Below are positions 1 through 6,338 of a DNA stretch of 6,338 bases, in pieces (positions within the stretch are counted from its first letter, which is position 1; the number at the start of each line of letters is the position of its first letter). Both the position numbers and the translations under genes were made by a program. The stretch comes from Pseudomonas sp. (GTDB lineage Bacteria; Pseudomonadota; Gammaproteobacteria; Pseudomonadales; Pseudomonadaceae), in NCBI GenBank assembly GCA_003527165.1, contig DPSI01000295.1, positions 1 to 6,338 of the forward strand. The letters run 5' to 3'. The notes beneath the pieces were generated by a model that saw only the letters and a program-made list of their open reading frames with translations, did not search any database and was not told the DNA's origin.

Positions 1-141
1 ACCGGAGACGTCGTACCCAAGGTTGAGCAGCACTTCGGCGATGCCGCACATGCCGACGCCACCAACCCCGACGAAATGAATCCGGCGGATGCGGCGCATG
101 CGCCGTACTTCAGCCTTGACCGCAGCGGGGGATTTAGCCAT
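1..141 (-). CDS. murC: UDP-N-acetylmuramate--L-alanine ligase MurC, N-terminal part (cut by the window edge)
   Basis: Only the first 47 codons are present; the gene runs off the window at position 1. MurC is the cytoplasmic ATP-dependent ligase that adds L-Ala to UDP-MurNAc, the first stem-peptide step. The visible part starts [12 protein letters not shown], passes through an Arg-rich stretch (residues 13-20) and reaches the beta strand and glycine loop [18 protein letters not shown] (residues 21-38). That loop is the UDP-binding Rossmann-like G-x-G-G-x-G-M signature at the MurC N-terminus. The ATG shares 8 nt with the end of murG (ATGGCTAA) and is preceded by GGAGG six bases upstream, which favours it over the internal Met15. 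MurC follows MurG in gammaproteobacterial dcw clusters, which supports the call. The ATPase and C-terminal domains lie outside the window and cannot be judged. Confidence 0.95.
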   Translation of the reverse strand, partial: MAKSPAAVKAEVRRMRRIRRIHFVGVGGVGMCGIAEVLLNLGYDVSG

Positions 142-1204
142 GCGCCACCTCCAGGCAGATATCGACGACGGTTCGGGTGGCATCCGGCCGAGCCAGACGG
201 CGTGCCGTAGCTCCCATGGCCTTGAGTTTTTCCGGCTGCATCATTACCTCGGTCAGCTGCGCGGCCAGCGCGGCAGCATCGGTCTTTGCTTGGGGGAGAA
301 GAACGGCTGCACCCTCCTTCGCCAGATATTCGGCATTACGGGTCTGGTGATCATCGATCGCATGCGGCAGCGGCACCAGGAAGGAAGGCAGCCCGGCCGC
401 CGCCAGCTCGCAGACCGTCAGTGCGCCGGCGCGGCAGATCACCAGGTCGGCCCAGGCGTAGGCACGAGCCATGTCCTTGATAAACGGTGCAACCTCAGCC
501 TCGACACCCGCTGCGACATAGCGCTCCCGCGTGATGTCGGCGTGCTGCTTGCCAGCCTGATGGAACACTTCGGGGCGCAGCTCCTGAGCCAACTGACCGA
601 GCGCCTCCGGCAGCAGTTTATTCAAGGGTTCGGCGCCCAGACTTCCGCCCAGCACCAGCAGCCGGGGCCTCCGGCCAAGCAGCGACTGCCGAGGTGTTTC
701 GAGAAACAGCTCGTGACGCACCGGATTGCCGGTCGTACGCCGCTTGGCACTGTCGCTGAACGTATTCGGAAAAGCCTCGCAGACCCGCTGGGCAAAAGGC
801 ACCAGGCTACGGTTGGCAGTTCCGGCAACCGCGTTTTGCTCATGGATGATCAACGGCGCTCTGGCAAGCTTGGCTGCCAGGCCGCCGGGCCCCGTGACGT
901 AGCCGCCAAGCCCCAGCACACAGACTGGCTGGAGCTCGCGCATGATGCGCCGAGCCTGTCCAAGCGAGCGCAGCAACTGGAACGGCGCCTTGAGCAAGGA
1001 AGCCACGCCTTTACCGCGCAATCCACTCACCTGAATAAGGTGCAACGGCAGACCGGCCGCCGGTACCACTTCGTTCTCGATACCACGCGGCGTACCCAGC
1101 CAGTGCACGCTGTAGCCGCGGCTCTGGAACTCATGGGCGCACGCCAGCGCCGGGAACACATGTCCGCCGGTTCCGCCGGCCATGATCAGCACATTAGCGG
1201 CCAT
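134..1204 (-). CDS. murG: MurG, lipid II-forming GlcNAc transferase
   Basis: MurG (GT28 family, GT-B fold) moves GlcNAc from UDP-GlcNAc to lipid I on the inner face of the cytoplasmic membrane, giving lipid II. The product is 356 residues, normal for the family. The N-terminal acceptor domain has the glycine loop GGTGGH (residues 10-15, His15), the second loop GGYVTGPGG (100-108) and HEQNAVAG (121-128). GNPVR (159-163) leads to the linker, and the C-terminal donor domain has GGSLGA (186-191), FIKDM (241-245), [10 protein letters not shown] (257-266, with Glu266 at the UDP-GlcNAc ribose-binding position) and [11 protein letters not shown] (281-291). The frame stays open upstream to another ATG at 1267. 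I chose the ATG at 1204 because AAGGGGG lies six bases before it and [15 protein letters not shown] matches family N-termini. It overlaps the ftsW end by 11 nt and the murC start by 8 nt, so translation is probably coupled to both. Confidence 0.98.
   Translation of the reverse strand: MAANVLIMAGGTGGHVFPALACAHEFQSRGYSVHWLGTPRGIENEVVPAAGLPLHLIQVSGLRGKGVASLLKAPFQLLRSLGQARRIMRELQPVCVLGLGGYVTGPGGLAAKLARAPLIIHEQNAVAGTANRSLVPFAQRVCEAFPNTFSDSAKRRTTGNPVRHELFLETPRQSLLGRRPRLLVLGGSLGAEPLNKLLPEALGQLAQELRPEVFHQAGKQHADITRERYVAAGVEAEVAPFIKDMARAYAWADLVICRAGALTVCELAAAGLPSFLVPLPHAIDDHQTRNAEYLAKEGAAVLLPQAKTDAAALAAQLTEVMMQPEKLKAMGATARRLARPDATRTVVDICLEVAHG
146..152 (-). promoter_or_regulatory. Ribosome binding site of murC
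   Basis: GGAGGTG lies on the minus strand, with six bases between GGAGG and the murC ATG. It falls inside the last codons of murG (Leu-Glu-Val-Ala-His-Gly) and supports Met1 rather than Met15 as the murC start. Confidence 0.75.
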
Positions 1205-2429
1205 GTGCGACCCCCTTGTTCCTGGGCGCAGGCTCTTCGGCGAAATCGGCTTCGCTGAATTCGGCATCTTCGCTGCCCAACACAGTGCGGCTTTCCCACT
1301 CGATGCGCAGCAGCAACGCCATGCTGGCGCAGGTCACCACCAGCGAGCTGCCGCCATAGCTGAGGAACGGCAGAGTCAAGCCTTTGGTGGGCAACAAACC
1401 GATATTCACCCCGACGTTGATCAGAAACTGTCCGAGCCAGAGGAACGCGACGCCCCAGGCGATGTAGGCGGCAAAGAACTGACGCGCTCGTTCGGCCGCC
1501 AGCCCGATGTACAAGGCGCGCACGCCGACGAAGGCAAACAGCAGAATGGTCAACAATGCGCCCGCCATGCCCAGCTCTTCGGCCAGGACCGAAAACACGA
1601 AATCGGTATGTGCTTCAGGCAAGTAGAATTGTTTCTGAACGCTATTGCCGAGGCCGACACCCAGCCATTCACCACGGCCAAACGCGATTAGCGCCTGGGT
1701 CAACTGGTAGCCGGCGCCGTACTGGTCGGCCCAGGGGTCGGTAAAGGTGATCAACCGCTGCAGGCGATATTCCTGGGTCTGCACCAAGATGAACACCGCG
1801 CCAACGGCCAGCAGGACCAACAGGCTGAACCGGATCAGGCCGACACCACCAAGAAACAGCATCGCCACCGCCGCCCCCATCATGACCACCGTCGCACCGA
1901 AGTCAGGTTCGAGCAGGAGCAGCATCGCCATCGGCAGCAATACGAGAAACGGCTTGAGAAAGCCCCACAGGCTTTCACGCACCTCATGCTGGCGGCGCAC
2001 CAAATAGCCGGCGAGATAGACTACGACGAAGAGCTTGGCCAGCTCGGACGGCTGCACGTTGAAGGCGCCGAAGCCGATCCAGCGCATGGAGCCGTTAACT
2101 TCGCGACCGATGCCCGGAATCAGCACCAGGATCAGCAGGGCAAAGGCTCCCAGCAACAACATCCAGTCCAGCCGCTGCCAGGCTGAGAGCGGCACCAGCA
2201 GCACAGCAGCGGCAGCGCCGAGACCAAGCAGTACGTACACCAGGTGGCGAACCATGTAATAAAGCGAGTTGCCGGTATTCACCGCAGCGACTTCGGAAGA
2301 CGCCGAGCTGATCATGACCAGACCCAAGCCCAACAGCGCCAGGCAGCCGGCGAGCATCGGAAAGTCAAGGTCCAGCCCACGGCGGCGACCGAATAGCGGT
2401 GATGGCGCACTGCGCAGAAAGGTCAGCAT
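1194..2429 (-). CDS. ftsW: FtsW, septal SEDS peptidoglycan glycosyltransferase
   Basis: FtsW is a polytopic inner-membrane protein that polymerises lipid II into septal glycan strands with its class B PBP partner (FtsI) in the divisome. The product has 411 residues, in the usual range. After a short basic cytoplasmic start (Arg15-17) come about ten hydrophobic segments, roughly at 23-43, 59-80, 88-106, 127-146, 157-173, 176-197, 200-217, 285-308, 317-340 and 360-376. SEDS signatures are intact: GREVNGSMRWI (108-118), QPSELAK (126-132), LPEAHTDF (270-277, Asp276 being the presumed catalytic aspartate of the large periplasmic loop) and GLLPTKGLTLPFLSYGGSS (344-362). The position between murD and murG marks it as FtsW rather than the paralogue RodA. 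The acidic tail (about 384-400) is cytoplasmic. The ATG overlaps the murD TGA by one base (TGATG), which suggests termination-reinitiation. Confidence 0.98.
   Translation of the reverse strand: MLTFLRSAPSPLFGRRRGLDLDFPMLAGCLALLGLGLVMISSASSEVAAVNTGNSLYYMVRHLVYVLLGLGAAAAVLLVPLSAWQRLDWMLLLGAFALLILVLIPGIGREVNGSMRWIGFGAFNVQPSELAKLFVVVYLAGYLVRRQHEVRESLWGFLKPFLVLLPMAMLLLLEPDFGATVVMMGAAVAMLFLGGVGLIRFSLLVLLAVGAVFILVQTQEYRLQRLITFTDPWADQYGAGYQLTQALIAFGRGEWLGVGLGNSVQKQFYLPEAHTDFVFSVLAEELGMAGALLTILLFAFVGVRALYIGLAAERARQFFAAYIAWGVAFLWLGQFLINVGVNIGLLPTKGLTLPFLSYGGSSLVVTCASMALLLRIEWESRTVLGSEDAEFSEADFAEEPAPRNKGVAHGR
1211..1217 (-). promoter_or_regulatory. Ribosome binding site of murG
   Basis: AAGGGGG lies six bases upstream of the murG ATG and inside the ftsW 3' end, where it encodes Lys-Gly of the FtsW tail. 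It decides the start: the longer in-frame reading from 1267 would add 21 residues that look unlike MurG. Confidence 0.75.
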
Positions 2430-3772
2430 CAGCTGAGCGCTCCCACCGCAGCGGCGAACTGGCGTCCGCGATCTTCGAAATTCTCGAACATGTCGAAGCT
2501 GGCACAGGCCGGAGACAGCAGCACCGCATCGCCATGCTGCGCCCGTGTGGAGGCCAGCTGCACGGCTTGATGAAGGGTCTGGACACGATGAATCGGAGCT
2601 GCTCCCTCAAGTGCTACAGCGAGCTGCTCGGCATCGCGCCCCAGGAGAATGACTTCCCGGCAATGATGCGCGACAGGGCTGTGCAGGGCCGAAAAATCAG
2701 CCCCTTTGCCGTCACCCCCGGCAATCAGCACCAACTCGCCGTCGATGTCGCTACCCAGGCCGTCGATCGCAGCCAGCGCGGCGCCGACGTTGGTCGCCTT
2801 GGAGTCGTCGTAATAGCTCACGCCCTTGCGCTCGCCAACCCACTGGCAGCGGTGAGCGAGCCCGGTAAAACTGCGCAGGGTGGCGAGCATCGGCTCGAAC
2901 GGCAGCCCCACGGCATGCCCAATAGCCAAGGCGGCTAAGGCGTTGGACTGATTATGGGCGCCGCGCATCTTTAGCTGGTTGGCCGGCATCAACGCATCGA
3001 ACTGGAAGGCGAGGTATTTTTCGCCGTTCTCCTCGAACAACCCGAACCCCTTGAAGTCAGGTTTGCCGAGGCCGAAGGACCATGCCGGGACGTCATCGGC
3101 AATCAGTGGACGACTGAGCCGGTCGTCGCGGTTGATCACCACCTGCCGCGCGCCACGGAAGATCCGGTGCTTGGCCTGGTGATAGGCCGGCAGCCCGTCG
3201 TAGCGGTCCATATGATCTTCGCTGACGTTCAAGCAGGTCGCGACTTCGGCATTCAACCGGTCGGTCGTTTCCAACTGGAAGCTCGACAGTTCGAGGACGT
3301 AGAGCTCGATATCGTCAGCGAGTAGATCCAACGCTGGCGTGCCCAGATTCCCACCCACAGCCACCTTGCGACCGGCCGCGGCGGCCATTTCGCCAACCAG
3401 GCTGGTCACCGTGCTTTTTGCATTCGAACCGGTGATCGCAACGATCGGCGCCTTGGCTTCGCGGGCGAACAGCTCGATATCACCGGACAGCTTCACTCCG
3501 CTCGCAGCGGCCACCTGCAGTGCCGGCGTGCTGATCGGCAGGCCGGGGCTGACCAGCAGTTCGCTGGCCCGGCAAAGAAACTCTGGATCGAGCTCACCGC
3601 AACGGACTTCGACGTTCGGGTACTGCGCCTGCAGAGTGGCAAGTTCCGGCGGGTTCGCACGCGTATCGGCAACGGCAAACGGCACCCCGCGGCTCGCCAG
3701 GTGGCGGACCAAGGACATACCGCTCTTGCCGAGACCGACGACGATGCGGAACTGATCGGACGCGATGAGCAC
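2429..3772 (-). CDS. murD: UDP-N-acetylmuramoyl-L-alanine--D-glutamate ligase MurD
   Basis: MurD is the cytoplasmic ATP-dependent ligase that adds D-Glu to UDP-MurNAc-L-Ala. The 447 residues show the three-domain Mur ligase plan. An N-terminal UDP-binding fold begins FRIVVGLGKSGMSL (8-21). The central ATPase has the P-loop GSNAKST (115-121), ELSSFQLE (161-168), NVSEDHMDRYDG (182-193, His187) and Lys201 in AKHRIF, the position of the carbamylated lysine. The C-terminal domain has DDSKATN (322-328) and SPACASFDMFENFEDRG (420-436). The P-loop carries Ala118 where most Mur ligases have Gly; I recall the same in Pseudomonas MurD. The start is GTG. In the same frame the two codons TAA TAA lie just upstream, and the next Met (19) would delete the first glycine loop, so this is the only plausible start. 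It is the only gene here not overlapping its upstream neighbour. Confidence 0.97.
   Translation of the reverse strand: MLIASDQFRIVVGLGKSGMSLVRHLASRGVPFAVADTRANPPELATLQAQYPNVEVRCGELDPEFLCRASELLVSPGLPISTPALQVAAASGVKLSGDIELFAREAKAPIVAITGSNAKSTVTSLVGEMAAAAGRKVAVGGNLGTPALDLLADDIELYVLELSSFQLETTDRLNAEVATCLNVSEDHMDRYDGLPAYHQAKHRIFRGARQVVINRDDRLSRPLIADDVPAWSFGLGKPDFKGFGLFEENGEKYLAFQFDALMPANQLKMRGAHNQSNALAALAIGHAVGLPFEPMLATLRSFTGLAHRCQWVGERKGVSYYDDSKATNVGAALAAIDGLGSDIDGELVLIAGGDGKGADFSALHSPVAHHCREVILLGRDAEQLAVALEGAAPIHRVQTLHQAVQLASTRAQHGDAVLLSPACASFDMFENFEDRGRQFAAAVGALS
2440..2444 (-). promoter_or_regulatory. Weak ribosome binding site of ftsW
   Basis: GGGAG lies ten bases before the ftsW ATG, inside the murD 3' end. 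The spacing is longer than ideal, so ftsW translation probably depends on ribosomes finishing murD at the TGATG overlap. The role is inferred from position only. Confidence 0.45.
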
Positions 3773-3778
3773 TCTTTA

Positions 3779-4861
3779 TTACCTCAATTTCAACGTAGCG
3801 AGACCAACCAGCACCAGAATCACCGTGATGATCCAGAAGCGCACGATCACTCGGGGTTCGGGCCAGCCTTTGAGTTCGAAATGATGATGAATCGGCGCCA
3901 TGCGGAAGACCCGCTTGCCGGTCAACTTGAACGATGCCACCTGGATCATCACCGACAGGGTTTCCATCACGAACACGCCGCCCATGATGAACAACACGAC
4001 CTCCTGGCGAACAATGACGGCAATGGTTCCCAAGGCAGCGCCGAGCGCCAAGGCGCCGACGTCCCCCATGAATACCTGCGCCGGGTAGGTGTTGAACCAG
4101 AGAAAACCGAGCCCCGCACCGATCAGCGCCCCGCAGAAGACGATCAGCTCGCCCGCACCGGGGATATAGGGGATCAACAGGTAGTCGGCGAAATTCACGT
4201 TGCCGGACAGATAGCAGAAGATGCCCAGGGCGCCGCCGACCATCACCGTTGGCATGATGGCCAGGCCATCGAGACCATCGGTGAGGTTGACTGCATTGCT
4301 CGAGCCAACGATGACGAAGTAGGTCAGCACCACGAAACCGATCCCCAGCGGGATCTCGATGTTCTTCAGCAATGGCAGGATCAGCGTGGTCTCGACTGGG
4401 GTCTGCGCGGTCATATAAAGGAAGATCGCCGCACCGAGGCCAAAGACCGATTGCCAGAAATATTTCCAACGGCTCGGCAGGCCGCGGGAGTTCTTCTCGA
4501 TCACCTTGCGATAGTCATCGACCCAGCCAATCGCCCCGAACAGCAGCGTGACGGCCAGCACCACCCAGACATAGCGGTTGGACAGGTCGGCCCAGAGCAA
4601 CGTGCTGATGGCTATCGCGCTGAGAATCAGTGCGCCACCCATGGTCGGGGTACCGGATTTCGACAGGTGCGTCTGCGGTCCATCAGTCCGGACGGACTGG
4701 CCGATCTGACGCAGCTGCAACGTGCGGATCAACCAGGGTCCCATCCACAGCGAGAGCGCCAGCGCGGTGAGCACGCCGAGAATTCCACGCAGGGACAGGT
4801 ACTGGAAGACCGCGAAGCCCGTGTGGAATCGTTGCAGATACTCGGCGAGTAGCAGCAGCAT
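3779..4861 (-). CDS. mraY: MraY, phospho-MurNAc-pentapeptide translocase
   Basis: MraY is an inner-membrane enzyme that moves phospho-MurNAc-pentapeptide from UDP to undecaprenyl phosphate, giving lipid I. The 360 residues equal the usual proteobacterial length. About ten hydrophobic segments are visible, near 18-40, 71-91, 95-112, 132-150, 168-187, 199-219, 233-253, 270-285, 287-308 and 338-357. Active-site signatures are intact: GTPTMGG (70-76), Asp115-Asp116 in [21 protein letters not shown] (189-201), [11 protein letters not shown] (264-274, Asp267) and the triple His at 325-327 in [16 protein letters not shown]. The frame stays open further upstream to 5122 inside murF. I chose the ATG at 4861 because MLLLLAEYL is the family N-terminus, GGAGA lies seven bases before it, and it overlaps the murF TGA as TGATG. 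The gene ends in tandem stops, TAA TAA. Confidence 0.98.
   Translation of the reverse strand: MLLLLAEYLQRFHTGFAVFQYLSLRGILGVLTALALSLWMGPWLIRTLQLRQIGQSVRTDGPQTHLSKSGTPTMGGALILSAIAISTLLWADLSNRYVWVVLAVTLLFGAIGWVDDYRKVIEKNSRGLPSRWKYFWQSVFGLGAAIFLYMTAQTPVETTLILPLLKNIEIPLGIGFVVLTYFVIVGSSNAVNLTDGLDGLAIMPTVMVGGALGIFCYLSGNVNFADYLLIPYIPGAGELIVFCGALIGAGLGFLWFNTYPAQVFMGDVGALALGAALGTIAVIVRQEVVLFIMGGVFVMETLSVMIQVASFKLTGKRVFRMAPIHHHFELKGWPEPRVIVRFWIITVILVLVGLATLKLR
3782..3785 (-). promoter_or_regulatory. Poor ribosome binding site of murD
   Basis: GAGG lies nine bases before the GTG start and overlaps the last sense codons of mraY (Leu-Arg). A shorter purine run (AAAGA) touches the start codon. Combined with GTG, initiation looks weaker than at murC, murG or murF. 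This is an inference from sequence only. Confidence 0.45.
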
Positions 4862-6237
4862 CAATGTTTCTCCATACCGGACGCAGACAGCGCTGCGACG
4901 ACCTTTTCCATCGCAGCGCTCCGTGATCCCTTGATCAAAATGGTGGTGGCGTTGCCCTGCTCCAGCCGCAGCGCGTCGATCAGGCTCTGCTGGTCCGCGA
5001 AATGACGACCGCCAGCACCGAAGGCCGCGACGGCATGCTTCATCAGCGGTCCCACCGCAAACAACGCGTCCACTTTGCCGACGGCGTAATCGCCAACCTC
5101 GCGGTGGCCCTGTTCGGCCCACTCACCAAGCTCGCCCATGTCGCCCAGCGCCAGTACAGTGCGCCCGGCAAAACTGGCCAATACGTCAATGGCCGCACAG
5201 ATAGAGGCCGGATTGGCGTTGTAGCTATCGTCGATGAGACGCACCCCATTGCTGAGCATCTGCGCTACGCCTCGGCCCTTGACCGGCTGCAGGCTCTCGA
5301 GGCCGATGACGATGTGTTCGCGCGCGACACCCAGCGCGTGGGCGGCTGCCGCGGCGGCGAGCGCGTTGGCCACGCTGTGGCGGCCGAGCAGATTGAGTTG
5401 GATGCGCACGGAACCGGACGGTCCGGTCAGGACGAAGTTCGGGCAACCGCGCAAATCGTAGGCAATCGAAGCGGGGTGGAACTCCGCCAGCGGGCTTTGT
5501 ATCGCGAAGCTCACGACAGACTTGCCAGCCGCCCGCCGCTCCCAGGCCGGGTAGGCTCGGTCGTCGCGATTGAGCACGGCGATACCATCAGCGACGAGCC
5601 CATCGAGTATCTCGCCCTTGGCCTCGACGATTTTCTCCGGGCCGCCAAATTCGCCAACGTGGGCGGTGCCGGCGTTGGTAATCAAACTGACATCCGGCTG
5701 CGTCAGGCTTGCGGTATAGGCGATTTCGCCAACACGCGAAGCGCCCAGTTCGATCACTGCAGCCTTATGCTGAGGAGCCAGCTCCAGCAGGGTCAGCGGA
5801 GCGCCAAGATCGTTGTTGAGGTTGCCCCGAGTGGCCAGTACCGCATCGGCGCCATAGGCAACGCGCAAGATGCTGGCGAGCAATTCTTTAACGCTGGTCT
5901 TGCCACTGGAACCGGTAATTGCCGCAACCGGCCCGGCAAAGGCGGCGCGGTTCAGCGCACCCAACCGCCCTAGGGCGATGCGGCTATCGGCGACCACCAA
6001 CTGGGGCAACGAAACAGTATCTACATGCCGCTCGACCAGCGCTGCCACGGCACCTTTAGCGGCGACCTCGGCCAAGTAGGCATGACCGTCGAAACGAGGT
6101 CCGGTCAGCGCCACGAACAATTGCCCCGGCTCGATGGCTCGACTGTCGGTGCTGACCGAGCTGAAGACCGCGTCGGCATTGATCAGCTCGGCGGACAACG
6201 GTTCGACCAGGTCACTCAGGCGCATGGCTTCAAGCAT
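4861..6237 (-). CDS. murF: UDP-N-acetylmuramoyl-tripeptide--D-alanyl-D-alanine ligase MurF
   Basis: MurF is the cytoplasmic ATP-dependent ligase that adds D-Ala-D-Ala to UDP-MurNAc-tripeptide, completing the soluble precursor passed to MraY. The product has 458 residues, as I remember for Pseudomonas MurF. The N-terminal substrate domain has [17 protein letters not shown] (28-44). The central ATPase has the P-loop GSSGKTS (109-115), RGNLNNDLG (137-145), ELGAS (163-167), [12 protein letters not shown] (187-198) and Lys207 in EAKGEI, aligning with the carbamylated lysine of other Mur ligases. The C-terminal domain has [15 protein letters not shown] (283-297) and DDSYNANP (336-343). The frame stays open beyond the ATG at 6237 to 6327, but that stretch is the murE end. 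GGAGG seven bases upstream and the N-terminus [10 protein letters not shown] fix the start. It overlaps the murE stop by 8 nt (ATGCTTGA) and the mraY start by one base. Confidence 0.98.
   Translation of the reverse strand: MLEAMRLSDLVEPLSAELINADAVFSSVSTDSRAIEPGQLFVALTGPRFDGHAYLAEVAAKGAVAALVERHVDTVSLPQLVVADSRIALGRLGALNRAAFAGPVAAITGSSGKTSVKELLASILRVAYGADAVLATRGNLNNDLGAPLTLLELAPQHKAAVIELGASRVGEIAYTASLTQPDVSLITNAGTAHVGEFGGPEKIVEAKGEILDGLVADGIAVLNRDDRAYPAWERRAAGKSVVSFAIQSPLAEFHPASIAYDLRGCPNFVLTGPSGSVRIQLNLLGRHSVANALAAAAAAHALGVAREHIVIGLESLQPVKGRGVAQMLSNGVRLIDDSYNANPASICAAIDVLASFAGRTVLALGDMGELGEWAEQGHREVGDYAVGKVDALFAVGPLMKHAVAAFGAGGRHFADQQSLIDALRLEQGNATTILIKGSRSAAMEKVVAALSASGMEKH
4869..4873 (-). promoter_or_regulatory. 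Ribosome binding site of mraY
   Basis: GGAGA lies seven bases upstream of the mraY ATG and inside the last codons of murF. It supports the short, family-like start over a reading 87 codons longer that would run through murF. Confidence 0.65.
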
Positions 6238-6338
6238 TGGGACCCCTCCAAGCAGCCAGGGCGATCGAGGCTTCGTCGATATCGGAGAATGGCAGGCGCT
6301 TACCCTGGATCTCCTGATAGTCCTCATGCCCTTTGCCG
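6230..6338 (-). CDS. murE: UDP-N-acetylmuramoyl-L-alanyl-D-glutamate--2,6-diaminopimelate ligase MurE, C-terminal end (cut by the window edge)
   Basis: The last 35 codons plus TGA are visible; the gene enters from beyond position 6338. The segment begins GKGHEDYQEIQGKRLPFSD and ends [10 protein letters not shown]. The G-K-G-H-E-D-Y-Q motif is characteristic of the MurE C-terminal domain. In the E. coli enzyme the Gly and Glu of this motif contact meso-diaminopimelate, so the motif fits a meso-DAP-adding enzyme. The specificity loop (DNPR in DAP-type enzymes) is upstream of the window and cannot be checked. MurE adds the third stem-peptide residue in the cytoplasm and provides the MurF substrate. 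Its TGA overlaps the murF start by 8 nt, and its last codons carry the murF ribosome binding site. Being next to murF in the dcw order supports the call. Confidence 0.93.
   Translation of the reverse strand, partial: GKGHEDYQEIQGKRLPFSDIDEASIALAAWRGPNA
6243..6249 (-). promoter_or_regulatory. Ribosome binding site of murF
   Basis: GGAGGGG on the minus strand has seven bases between GGAGG and the murF ATG. It is encoded by Trp-Arg-Gly near the murE C-terminus and is one of the strongest sites in the window. It decides the start against the longer open frame reaching 6327. Confidence 0.75.

Noticed and set aside
92..105. 14-bp perfect palindrome CGGCGCATGCGCCG inside the murC start region
   Set aside because: It encodes the Arg-Arg-Met-Arg-Arg stretch of the MurC N-terminus. 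Repeated CGC codons around an ATG readily give such symmetry, it appears once, and nothing indicates a binding site.
89..1258. Long plus-strand open frame (389 codons) covering the antisense of murG
   Set aside because: It mirrors murG in GC-rich DNA, its translation is rich in Arg, Gln and His with no recognisable domain, and murG on the other strand has every family motif. It is a codon-bias shadow.
1205..1267. N-terminally extended MurG starting at 1267
   Set aside because: The extra 21 residues are the ftsW 3' end read in another frame. The ATG at 1204 has a good RBS and the family N-terminus.
3594..4469. Minus-strand open frame (291 codons) overlapping mraY and murD in another frame
   Set aside because: It runs through two intact genes and its Arg- and Gly-rich translation is typical of an out-of-frame reading of GC-rich DNA.
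3701..4852. Long plus-strand open frame (383 codons) antisense to mraY
   Set aside because: The translation is a low-complexity mix of Asp, Gln, His and Arg, typical of the antisense of a membrane protein gene. No RBS or known domain was seen.
4862..5122. N-terminally extended MraY starting at 5122
   Set aside because: The extra 87 residues are murF read out of frame. The 360-residue form from 4861 matches the family length and has an RBS.
5002..5973. Plus-strand open frame (323 codons) antisense to murF
   Set aside because: There is no recognisable domain or convincing RBS, and it lies wholly opposite an intact murF.
1..6338. Search for a novel system, mobile element, CRISPR array, RNA gene, promoter or terminator
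   Set aside because: The whole window is filled by seven recognised cell-wall genes with at most 6 nt between them. No repeats, foreign genes, disrupted frames or stem-loop and T-run structures were seen.

Overview
The window is an uninterrupted stretch of the division and cell wall (dcw) cluster, with every gene on the minus strand. Read in the direction of transcription (high to low coordinates) it holds the 3' end of murE, complete murF, mraY, murD, ftsW and murG, and the 5' end of murC. This is the classical gammaproteobacterial order. The GC-rich sequence and the protein details (a 458-residue MurF starting [10 protein letters not shown], a 360-residue MraY, a MurD with the P-loop GSNAKST, and the FtsW ending) closely resemble what I remember of Pseudomonas proteins. 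I infer a Pseudomonadaceae chromosome, perhaps of the P. stutzeri (Stutzerimonas) type. The genus-level guess is from memory and was not tested by a search.

Layout: murC 5' part 1-141; murG 134-1204; ftsW 1194-2429; murD 2429-3772; mraY 3779-4861; murF 4861-6237; murE 3' part 6230-6338. The packing is extreme. The junctions, in transcription order, are an 8-nt overlap (murE/murF), 1 nt (murF/mraY), a 6-nt gap (mraY/murD), 1 nt (murD/ftsW), 11 nt (ftsW/murG) and 8 nt (murG/murC). No promoter, terminator, RNA gene, repeat array or mobile element is visible, and there is no non-coding stretch longer than 6 nt. The ribosome binding sites lie inside the last codons of the preceding gene.

The genes form one pathway. 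MurC, MurD, MurE and MurF add the stem peptide to UDP-MurNAc in the cytoplasm (L-Ala, D-Glu, meso-diaminopimelate, then D-Ala-D-Ala). MraY moves the phospho-MurNAc-pentapeptide to undecaprenyl phosphate, giving lipid I. MurG adds GlcNAc to give lipid II, and FtsW, the septal SEDS glycosyltransferase, polymerises it with its partner PBP at the division site. All six catalytic signatures that can be checked appear intact.

I found no new biological system here. The points most worth a second look are modest: the mraY/murD junction (tandem in-frame TAA stops, GTG start, poor RBS), the use of gene 3' ends as ribosome binding sites, and an Ala in the MurD P-loop where Gly is usual.
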